Assembly: GCA_023213395.1 (NCBI GenBank)
Contig: CM041465.1
Span: forward strand, 64,983,741 to 65,047,740
Reading direction: 5' to 3'
Length of the DNA stretch: 64,000 bases
Source of the DNA: Cycas panzhihuaensis
Taxonomy: Eukaryota > Cycadophyta
The notes beneath the pieces were generated by a model. That model did no database searches. It was given only the letters and a program-made list of their open reading frames with translations, and was not told where the DNA came from. Made by a program: the position numbers and the translations under genes. This document shows, one piece after another, positions 10,591-19,125 of the stretch (positions within the stretch are counted from its first letter, which is position 1; each line of letters begins with the position of its first letter).

Positions 10591-10973
10591 TGTTAGAGTA
10601 TAATGTTTAATGTATGCATGGTCAAGTATAGTGTGTCCTAGGATTAATAGTCTTAGTCCTAAGTCTTAGAGTCAAAGAGTTATTATAATATTATGTGAGA
10701 AGACAAAAGCCTATTGGTCAATTTAGTTGGTGTAATGTCATTGGTCAGGATAAATGTATTTATCCTAAATGCATTACTTGTCTTGTATGTCCTCCCACCT
10801 CTTTTGTATATAAAGGTGGTTGAGGTAGTATATATCATCAACATATCATCAAAGCTCATGTTGAGTCTTTGGTGCTTTGGTATGTTAATGCATCCTGATT
10901 ATATTAAGTTAATATCTGTTCATTGATATTGTTATTATGGATGATGAATGTTTTCCATGTTAAAATCTTAACA
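10591..10973 (+). repeat. Right (3') LTR of G
   Basis: This 383-base LTR begins TGTTAGAG and ends CTTAACA, with a TATA box at 10807-10814. It matches 1-329 over the shared part. Confidence 0.9.
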
Positions 10974-10984
10974 TATTACTTAAG

Positions 10985-11300
10985 GGATTCATTTGTTTTG
11001 ATACCTAAGTGTAATGGAGTAAACTATTTCTTTTAGATGATTAAGCTGAGATAGTTTTTTATAGCTAAAGGTTTGTAAAAGCTTGTTACTAATGGATATG
11101 ATATCCCTAAGGATGAAGAAGAAAAGGAAATGCTTGAGAAGAAAGACCAAAAAGTATTTATCATGATTCTTTCTATATTAGATAAGGATAATCTTCCTTC
11201 TGTATACCATTTTATCATTCATAAGATTCAACATATAAGTACTGCTAAGGAGGCTTGAGATTTTTTAAAGAATATATTTGAACAAACTCCTAAAGATATA
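10985..11300 (+). pseudogene. gag: Copia-type gag remnant of I
   Basis: In frame it reads FVLIPKCNGVNYFF, then TAG where Trp is expected, then a charged stretch and ILDKDNLPSVYHFII with HKIQHISTAKEA. This is the N-terminal copia gag pattern. The stops are TAG or TGA at Trp positions. Confidence 0.6.
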
Positions 11301-11306
11301 TAGCAA

Positions 11307-11699
11307 ATGTTTGCAAAGGAAAATAAGATCAATAATGGTTATGATATAGGTAAAATGAATGAAAAAAATATTATCGTTGATGAAATGGTATATCAAGATA
11401 AAAGATGTTTGAATATTGATGAAACTACTACTAAACATATAATCAAATGCATTGATGAGACTATATCTAATATTGAAGACATTGAGAGTGATGAATTGAT
11501 AAAGGCTTATTTAGATGATACCATGATCTCAAGAGAAATTAAATATGAATCTAATGATTCTATAGAAGATGAGTCTGATATTGATTCAAGTCTGAATGAT
11601 GTTCCTTCTTTGAGCATTCATTCAAGTTCAAAGAGTATGCAAGTTAATCAAGATTATGCTCTAAAAATTGAAGAAATCATTGTTGTACATGGTGATTAA
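11307..11699 (+). CDS. Acidic 130-codon ORF of I, unrecognised
   Basis: It is open from ATG 11307 to TAA 11697. It is rich in Asp, Glu, Ser and Ile (IESDELIKAYLDD, SIEDESDIDSSLNDVPS) and has no known domain. The upstream gag lacks a stop-free link to it, so it may be the C-terminal part of a decayed polyprotein rather than a gene with its own start. No function is assigned. Confidence 0.35.
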   Translation: MFAKENKINNGYDIGKMNEKNIIVDEMVYQDKRCLNIDETTTKHIIKCIDETISNIEDIESDELIKAYLDDTMISREIKYESNDSIEDESDIDSSLNDVPSLSIHSSSKSMQVNQDYALKIEEIIVVHGD

Positions 11700-11846
11700 G
11701 AACTTATTCAAGATAATGATGATAAGCAAATTGTATTTGAAGATGGTCACTTACAGGATCTACATCAAAATTAGACTAGACTAGCCACAATGAACAATCA
11801 AGATTTGCACTTACTAGAGCTGCTACATTAATGTCATCACTACAGA

Positions 11847-12012
11847 ATTGAAGATGGAAATCATACTAAGGACATCATCCTATGAAGGCATTAGTATAGA
11901 ATTGAAGATGAAAATCAAGTTAAAGACATCATTCTATAGCAAAGACATCACTACAAGATTGAAGATAAGGATCAAGTTGAAGATATCATCTTCAAGATAT
12001 TTCCAAGGACAA
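11847..12012. repeat. Three imperfect repeats of 54-57 bases
   Basis: ATTGAAGATRRRRATCA begins at 11847, 11901 and 11958 and is followed each time by AAAGACATCATYC-like sequence. A single related unit occurs in G near 10393. The position just inside the 3' LTR suggests a structural or packaging region, but no role is proven. Confidence 0.6.
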
Positions 12013-12046
12013 GGCATTGCAAATATAAATGACCTAAATGCATATT

Positions 12047-12055
12047 AAGGGGGAG
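12047..12055 (+). other. Polypurine tract of I
   Basis: AAGGGGGAG lies directly before the TGTTGGAA LTR start. Confidence 0.7.
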
Positions 12056-12281
12056 TGTTGGAATATTAGAAATGTACATTTGGTTTGTCCCAGATGTAAG
12101 TGGGTCCCACTCTCACTATTATATCATGTATTATAAATATACATATATTATATCATATGATCATCGATTGTAAGGATGTTTTGATAATATAATTTGAGGT
12201 ACCTTAAGGATACCCTTCGATCTTAGAGGTGTTTCTATTCTATTTGTGAATATTATCTTATTGTAAGTTTGATTTCCAACA
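12056..12281 (+). repeat. 3' LTR of I
   Basis: This 226-base segment starts TGTTGGAA and ends TTCCAACA, a perfect 8-base terminal inverted repeat typical of small copia LTRs. A TATAAAT motif lies near 12132. The partner LTR is outside the window. Confidence 0.75.
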
Positions 12282-13272
12282 TTTCATTATCTTGAAATTT
12301 TTAAAAGTATGGTTATAAGGTCCTTTGATCAACTTTTATTTTAAAGTTCATTTATATATTCTAAAAGATTAAGGATTCTATTATTTTAATGCATCACTTG
12401 AAGCAAGTACATATATTTTCTTACTTTGCTTCTATAAGAGTATCTCAATTTAAGAATATAAAATTGCATATTAGTATTCACTTTTTGTTCATTAAAAGAA
12501 GAAGAGTATCTTGATTCTTTTATTTGTTCTCGTTGTGACTTGATATAAAGTTTTGCATTGTACTTATATTTGAGATATATTTCATCTTACTTAAAGATCT
12601 ATTTTGTTTTATTTCATTTCTTGAATAAAAGAAATCCTAGTAAGATTAAGCAAGACCACATCTAATTAAAATTTACTTTCACATTAAGAAATATAATTTC
12701 CTGAATTTACCACATTTTTTTCCACTCTTACAAGGGGAACAATTAGGACCCCTAAAGTTACCTCCATACATATGTCAATTGGCCTATTCATATCAGATGA
12801 GAAAATTCATTAGCTATAAGGTGTATTAGGTGGGGAGCTGAGGTAGAGAACCTATCCTTTTTGGAGTTTGTAGACTAAGGCTAGACCTAGAGAGGGTGAG
12901 TGTCGTGGTTAGTAAAACCTTCATCGCTAGATCTGTCACTAGATATAAGTTTGGTATAAGTGGACCAATACTTTAAGGGGGTGTAACAATCTTTGTAGTA
13001 GACCATGTACTAAGGTTTATCAAGTCTAGAGTTCATGTACCGGTATATTGGGTCCCTATTTTTCCACTTATAGGTAGGTGCCACTAAACATGATAGCAAC
13101 TGAAGGTTTCCCTTGAATACCCTTAGACTTAGAGCCTCAAACCCTCATTAGGGACTAAGACACTTGTAAAAACTTAGAAAAAACTTTAAACATCACTTCT
13201 TAGGTTGATTTTTAAAATCAAACCTTTAGAAAGATTTACTTTATCTATAGCTTTTTAAACTTTAGCTAAGAG
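12282..13272. other. Unassigned AT-rich sequence upstream of copia A gag
   Basis: No gene is seen. It should contain A's 5' LTR and primer site, but nothing in it resembles the LTR candidate at 36928. A purine-rich AAGGGGGTGTAAC occurs near 12975 without a recognisable LTR behind it. Confidence 0.4.
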
Positions 13273-13990
13273 ATGGAAACAAACTTTGGAAACATGATAA
13301 TTCCCAAGTATGATGGTAATAACTTTCTAAATTAGAGTAGGAGGATGAGACTTATCCTAATCACTAGTGACGTGTGGGAGATTATACGAATAGGTTATAG
13401 TGAATTAGGTCAAAATGCCACCAGCATTGAAAAGATAGCTTATAAAGAAAATATTAAAAAGGATAATAAAGGTCTTACACTTATATTCTATGCATTAGAA
13501 GATCATAGTTTCCCATAAATTAGTGAGTCAATAAATTCAAAATATGTATGAGATACCCTATAGTTAATTTATGAAAGAGCTACATCTTCTAAGCTTCAAA
13601 AAATAAGAAGCAAATTTGAAAACTTACGAATAATATCAACAAAATCTATAATGGAATTCATGACTAAGGTGTAAGATATAGTTAACCAGATGAGATCACT
13701 TAGAGATACATTGATATAGCAAAGAGTAGTGGAAATAATTTTGAGATGTGTAAGTGTCATAAGAAGGTTTGAAATGGTAGAAACAAGCATAGGGGTTTCT
13801 AAAGATCTAAGCACCCTTAAGGTGGAAGAACTAAGTGCCATGTTGATGTTAGTCGAAGAACAACAAAATATAAATGAATCCCTTGAGTATGCCTTTACTA
13901 CCAAGGCTAGAATCTAGTCTTATTCTCAAGCAGGTACATCAAAATCCAGTGAATCACCTCCCAAGATAAGGGATAGAAATCCTAGAAGGG
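13273..13990 (+). pseudogene. gag: Copia A gag, N-terminal part
   Basis: It starts METNFGNMIIPKYDGNNF, the usual copia gag opening, with TAG instead of Trp before SRRMRL. The UBN2-type capsid region follows: LIYERATSSKLQKIRSKF near 13570, SIMEFMTKV near 13650, then VEELSAMLMLVEEQ near 13830. The reading is cut at 13990 by insertion of B. Protein context shows it once encoded the capsid precursor. Confidence 0.8.
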
Positions 13991-13995
13991 ATATG
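13991..13995 (+). repeat. Target site duplication of B, left copy (ATATG)
   Basis: It is identical to 33407-33411 and abuts the TGTTATGAACC LTR start. Confidence 0.9.
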
Positions 13996-14241
13996 TGTTA
14001 TGAACCTCCTTAAAAATAGGTTAATTAATCATTTATTAAATGAATAGGTGTTATTGAAAGGATACAACCTTCTGTGAAAGGGACCAATATGCATATAAAT
14101 TTGGCCCAAAATACAATATGTAACATCACTTGTCTTTTTAATCAATATTAATCAATCTTTTAACTATTTACTTTCTCTAGCACACTCTTGTACTAACTTG
14201 AATCTGGCTATCTTTTCAAGTTACTAAAAAGGTCTGTAATA
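13996..14241 (+). repeat. 5' LTR of B
   Basis: It begins TGTTATGAACC and aligns along its length with 33160-33406. Its terminal CA has become TA (14240-14241). The TATA motif TATAAAT is at 14094-14100. Confidence 0.92.
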
Positions 14242-14243
14242 AG

Positions 14244-14256
14244 TGGTATAAGAGCC
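14244..14256 (+). other. Primer binding site of B
   Basis: TGGTATAAGAGCC lies two bases after the LTR, one change from the Met-tRNA-type TGGTATCAGAGCC. Confidence 0.8.
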
Positions 14257-14302
14257 AATTGCCTAGATCCTAAGTGATAAATAATTTTAAGAATTTGGAA
14301 GC

Positions 14303-14307
14303 ATCTC
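14303..14307 (+). repeat. Target site duplication of C, left copy (ATCTC)
   Basis: It is identical to 29679-29683. It becomes clear once the LTR is taken to start at TAGATG (mutated from TGGATG, as in the other copy). Confidence 0.85.
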
Positions 14308-17075
14308 TAGATGTGTATCTATGGGATGGTCACTATGCTTGATAGGAATGAGGATAGTTAACAGCTGATGTTAAGGGTGTGGATAAGAACCTATAAATAA
14401 AGGGAACACTATGCAGGGCATCCATGCGCCAGAGCATGAGTTCAGGACCTATGAATGGCACCCAATTACCTTAGAGTAGCTTTCAATCTTGAAAAGAAGA
14501 GCACATACATGGGAGATCCTAGATGGACTCAAGAGGAAGGTCCTCCCACCCTTGGATGGTTAGAAAGGAGAAGAGGAATCATCAATGAGTTTTCTTATGG
14601 CAAAGGAAAACTAAGGTGGCATGGTATAGGCAGAATGTCTAGGATGAATGTGGGTAAGCTTGCCTAGTTTACTTGGTCAAGACAAATACAACTAGGGGGG
14701 AAAGTAAAGGGATGAACTAAAGACAACTCTCCTTTTCTCTCTCTTTCACTCAATATGCAAAGGACAAGAGAAAACAAAAAGGAAGTACAAACATTTCACA
14801 TGCAAGCAAGCAAGCTAGATGGGATGCATCTATGGGCATTCTTAGATGAATAGGAAAAGGGGGGAGGGATATGTTTCCTACTATACCTTTTCCTATGAAA
14901 GAAAGCAAGCATGCAACATTCTTATGCAAAAGATGTAAGTGGCTAATCGATTTCCCTCTTTACTCTTGTGTGGCATATTAGAATGATATAATAGACTTTG
15001 TATGAAAGCAAAATAAGGAAAGAGGTGATGGGAGAGAGGGACAAAGCGTACCTTGAAAGCATGGCGGTTGATGAAGGACCTCACTCATGCGCAACATGCA
15101 CCCCCTTGCCAATCGGTTGATGTGTGACCAAGGTTGATGCAGAAGACAGGGGCTTCCTTATCTTCCCCTTGTAAGAGATAACTAAACGGAAAAGATAAGA
15201 GAAATTAACGAAGTGGAAGAGGAAAGGAAGGTGAAGGCTTACCAGGAGCCAAATGTCTTTTCCCTTCACGGATGTTACTTCAGACCTACACACATAAGGG
15301 TTTCTCCCTTCCAAGAAGGCGCTACAAGAAGACTGTGTATACAAATAAATGTAATGTGAATGCTTAAAACATTATATTTAAATTAGAGTAACTACTGTTA
15401 CGAACAACTCCAATCCCCTCAAGTAAACCAAGCACATAAAGTAAGAAAAATGAAAGGGCAGCCTCAGGATGGAAAAACCCTCCACTAAAGTTCTTCACAC
15501 AGCCTTTAGATATATCAAGGTAGGGGTATATGAGAGTTTATAGATAACCAACAAACATGAGAGGGTATGAAGCAATATGTTAAAGAGGTACCAAGGTAAC
15601 AGAGTCACTATGGGCAATGATCTATCACACAAGCCTTACCACAAACCCTAAGGGACATCGAGTAAAGTAAGGAGGCCCAAAAGAGGGGCATCCAAGCCTA
15701 GAACCAGCATAGCAAGAGCTACGTATGCTAAGATCTAGCGCAGGCCAAGACACCACCTTCTCCTAGTTAACCCAAGAAAACCATAGAAGCAAGAGATGAA
15801 AGACGGGAAGGGGATTGCCCTTGGGGAGTAGGTTTGAATGGGATGGATCCTGCCTTACTCCCTTTAGCTAGCCTTTATGAGCCTTCTCCCACTGCTTTCT
15901 TAAGGAAAACCAATAGAGAAATTGTGAAAACCTGAGAGTACAAAGCTAAACCCAAAGAAGGCAACCTCAACTACAACCAAATAGAAAAAGAGCAAGAAAA
16001 TACACTTGAAAGTGAGTCTAATATGGAAAGAACACACATAAAACTCTGAAAATGAGACCAATGGTACCTACTAGGCTGAGTCTAGGGTAGATTTACCCCT
16101 ACAACCAGTGAGAAAGAGGAGTTCTTATAGGGTTTATAGGAGGTTTCCCTAAGAGAGGTTGTAGAAGACACTTATTGAGGTGTATTTAGAGGAGAACCAT
16201 GAAAAACTTACTTGGAAGAGCCTGGAGGAGAGTCTCCTACCATGGAAGAGTGTTGTTGTAGGTGGGCCCTGAGCTAGAGCAGTAAGAGACGTAGAGTTAC
16301 AGGTGCACTTATGGAAAAGAAGAGGAGATGAGCAAAAACATAGTAGCAGAAAGTTGAGTTGGAGAGCCAAGGGACGTTAAATGATGGTCTTTTTGGGTTT
16401 TATACCCATATCAACCCTAATTGAGTGTTTAGAGCACGAATAGGATTGAGTTGAGTGAGTGGCCACATGGCAATTCCATGAAAAAGGTAAGAATTACCAC
16501 GACAGATATAAAAAACAAGTTGCAATAGTCGCATAGTGGTAAACTTCACAGTATCACTTAGTTTACAATAATGTGGGACTAGAAAGCCAAAATGGCCATA
16601 GTCGAGGTTCTGGGAGCCCTAAAAAGGTGATGTGGTAAGCCTGGGAGGGGCTAGCTCTCCTGTCCAGGTGGCTAGGGACAGTCTGAAAGGCATACGAACA
16701 AGGCCAAATGAAGCATTAAAGGCTAGGATTCCCAAAAAGGTCATGATATCAGCACAGGGTCAAGGTATGAGCAGATCATACGAGTCACGTGAGGCTTGAG
16801 GTGACGTGGAGGTAGCGTGGAGGGTTGTAGAGTGCCATGGGGATTCCTACCTTGTAGAAAGGTAGGTCTTTTGGGTCGTCATAGGCTTACAATATGACGA
16901 GCAGCATGATCAAGCAGCGGATACAAGGTGATCATATAAATTAAGCAAGTAATCATACAATAAGGCAATACTTCTGTCAACCTTTCTAAAGAAACAATAA
17001 AAGTGAAAAGAAAGAAGCATACCTGTGTTTACCTAAGTCAACCTATCTATATCCATTCCTTGTAGATGGGAAACA
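14308..17075 (-). repeat. 3' LTR of C (minus strand)
   Basis: On the minus strand it starts TGTTTCCCATC at 17075 and ends near CATCTA at 14308 (TCCA in the partner copy). It is colinear with 26940-29678. A minus-strand TATA motif lies at 16398-16404. Short minus-strand frames in it are also present in the partner and reflect shared ancestry, not coding. Confidence 0.92.
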
Positions 17076-17085
17076 CTACCCCCTT
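17076..17085 (-). other. Polypurine tract of C
   Basis: The minus strand reads AAGGGGGTAG immediately before the TGTTTCC start of the 3' LTR. Confidence 0.8.
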
Positions 17086-17521
17086 GGCAGCAGAGTCTCG
17101 CTGCTTAGAAGCATAGTGTGATGGTGAATGCTGGTAATAAAATTATCAGTAGCATATGTGTATGTATATATGTAAATCATAATGACAACAAGAGTCAAGG
17201 GTGCTGGCGAGTGTCATGGAAGAATACGTGGATATGAGAATAGGGGTGGAGACAACATAGGGGTTGCCTATGCGCCACTTGGAAATTAATGGAAAGCTAA
17301 GAAGGATGAGGGGGTTGCCTCCATCATAAGAATGCAAAGAGGAGTGCATGATGATAAAAGAGCAAACATGATGGTCGCCATAGTTTAAACTTATTAGTAG
17401 CTAGCTTTTGGAGGTGTGAATGAAGCACAAAGTAAGATGCAAGATGACCTAAGACTTGGGTGCCAAGGTGACTAGATAAATCTCAAAGGCGGTCAGTAAG
17501 AAGAGGAAGGCAACACTCAAG

Positions 17522-17911
17522 GATGAGGCGAATGAGGTTGTCTGCCTCAGTGTTGAGGGCCCAAGGGATGTGTCAAATTTTGATAGTCTGGAAATAAGCT
17601 AACAGGGACTTGGTGGTCGAAGCGAGAGCTCGTAAGTATGGGCATTACACCTAGTAAACCTAGGTGAGATGGGACACCACCACCTGGGAGTCGCAAAGAA
17701 GAATGATAGATCCATGATGGAAACAGAGTGCATCTATAAGGGCTTTGATAATGGCCATGTATTTGGCTTCATTATTGGTGGCCTAGGGGAGGAAGATCCC
17801 AAAATATAGGAAATCATACTTGGAAGGGCTGTGAAGAATCCATGCTATGGCCGAAGGGCCAGGGTTACCACAGCTTCTGTCGTCGATAAAGATGTAGAGA
17901 GTCATGGACAG
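17522..17911 (-). pseudogene. Second RNase H of C (plant RVT_3-like / archaeal-type)
   Basis: The minus strand reads LYIFIDDRSCGNPGPSAIAW, then ATNNEAKYMAII, then LLCDSQVVVSHLT, then NTEADNLIRL. These hold the acidic residues expected for an RNase H fold: Asp in FID, Glu in NNEA, Asp in CDSQ and Asp in TEAD. The GNPGP motif is typical of the additional RNase H found in some plant gypsy lineages and of plant RVT_3 proteins. Three or four TAG/TGA codons break it, at Gly, Gln or Trp sites. It is separate from the ordinary RNase H at 21490-21930 and lies beyond the antisense gene, next to the 3' LTR. If functional it would degrade RNA in RNA/DNA hybrids. Confidence 0.75.
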
Positions 17912-18442
17912 GAAAAGAAAATGTCTCGGTAGGGAAAATGTATAATAATGTAGGAGTCAAACCAAAATAGGCTTGTATGGTAAGTAATAGATGATTGTGA
18001 TAAGTAGGACCTAGCAATAAGGCTACCTAAGGATAGGAGTAGGCTATCCGACCATTGGTTGAGAGTGGGCGATAAAAGTGCACCCTGAGATGCCAAAGGT
18101 TGCTTAAGAGAGTAAAGAATAAATCTGAATGGAGGGAGTATTCCTTTTATAGACCCCAGGGGCTGAAATAGGCTATAAAAATGAGTCTAGGATGGTAAAA
18201 CAAGCTAAACGAGTATAAACTTGGGCATACAAAGGAGAGGCACACAAAATGAGACATTGGGGCCTTGTAAAAAGATGCGTCGATAAGGCACCATAAATAC
18301 ATCTGAAGGGATGAGAAAAACGGAGGCTATGGAAGTGCAATAGGAGATGGGGCCAGAAGGCAAAGATGATCATGGATGAGGAACGATCTCAACGGCTATC
18401 ACAGAAGTGGGAACGGAGAATGTGCCCGTCGGGGCCCTCACC
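17912..18442. other. Region between second RNase H and antisense promoter
   Basis: No domain is recognised. A minus-strand frame (18096-17902) runs into the RNase H and may be its degraded N-terminal extension. The short plus-strand frame starting at 18407 is not supported. Confidence 0.4.
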
Positions 18443-18449
18443 TATATAA
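18443..18449 (+). promoter_or_regulatory. Candidate TATA box of the antisense gene
   Basis: TATATAA stands in CACCTATATAAGGAAAATC, in a GC-rich setting unlike the AT-rich DNA elsewhere where such motifs are common. It lies about 680 bases upstream of the ATG at 19126 on the same strand. Transcription would start near 18475-18480. The leader could contain an intron (GTGAGT near 18630, T-rich tract plus GGGTAG near 18850), which is speculative. Confidence 0.4.
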
Positions 18450-19125
18450 GGAAAATCGTTGAAAACATGATATATTTTCATGAGCTCTCAAGCGAATCCA
18501 GAGCCTTTTCCTTATGTAGCAGAGCACCACCCAACTTCAAGGACACACGGAGAGAGATTCGACCATTAGATCAAGGACACGGGACATCCGTTGGGATCAT
18601 AGAGACGAGATGATGAGCACTCGACCAAACCTAGTGAGTGGATCTACGAAACCATAACCCATCTTGTGATTTAAAGTTTGTAGCTTTTTGTAGATTTTAT
18701 ATAGTTTTTTGGGCCCCATGTGGGTGAAAGAAGATCTCCAAGAGTCCAAACTAGACCCTGAGAGAGGCAGGATCAGGGCATTAAGCAGCCCTAGTCCCAA
18801 TGGGCCTGGCTGTAGCTCACTCTGAATTATTTATTTTGTTTTTGGGTAGAAAACCCCATTTTTTAGGGGGATGACACTCACACTGCGGTAAAGATCATGG
18901 TGCCACGATCTTTTCCACGGGGCCCCAATCGTCACGGGACCCAAGCCAAACTCTGCGGTACTGTGAAGTTTGGTGTGGTACAAGGGTAGAGTAGCTAAAA
19001 AATGAAGATAGGGACCCGAGGGTCCCCAAATCTCGACTGAATAAGGCCGAGAGACATTCCAAAGGATGAGGGGTGAGTATAGGTCAAAGTCTGACTTATT
19101 TTATGGTATTTTACAAGTTGTGACC

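Larger units (their letters stand above)
1..10973 (+). mobile_element. Element G: non-autonomous Ty1/copia-like LTR retrotransposon, left end cut by window
   Basis: Its two LTR copies lie at 1-329 and 10591-10973. The first copy begins 54 bases into the LTR because the window cuts it. A Met-tRNA-type primer site follows the left LTR and a purine tract (AAGGGGAGG) precedes the right one. The interior holds a decayed copia gag at 8892 and an unrecognised ORF at 9408. I find no protease, integrase or reverse transcriptase of its own, so it would have needed enzymes from another copia element. Gypsy element H (1185-8120) is inserted in its leader. The TSD cannot be tested because the left flank is missing. 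A TATA-like and primer-site-like pair near 8750-8820 leaves open that the leader contains part of another LTR. Confidence 0.8.
10974..12281 (+). mobile_element. Element I: 3' part of a copia-like non-autonomous element
   Basis: G was inserted into this element, whose 5' part lies left of the window. It keeps a gag remnant, an acidic ORF, imperfect repeats, a purine tract and a 226-base 3' LTR. The layout (gag, acidic region, ATTGAAGA-type repeats, LTR) parallels G, so the two are related non-autonomous families. No pol domain is visible. Confidence 0.65.

Noticed and set aside
12960-13000. AAGGGGGTGTAAC as purine tract plus LTR start for an element upstream of A
   Set aside because: No coding remnant, partner LTR or TSD supports it.
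15081-15344. Minus-strand frames in C's LTRs (also 27574-27945, 16149-16370, 28755-29072) as conserved small proteins
   Set aside because: Both copies are LTR duplicates of one sequence, so similarity is not evidence of coding, and lengths and starts differ.
17085-17099. TGGCAGCAGAGTCTC on the plus strand as a primer site of C
   Set aside because: Gag-pol of C is on the minus strand, and the same place read on the minus strand is a good purine tract before the 3' LTR. The real primer site is at 26919-26938.
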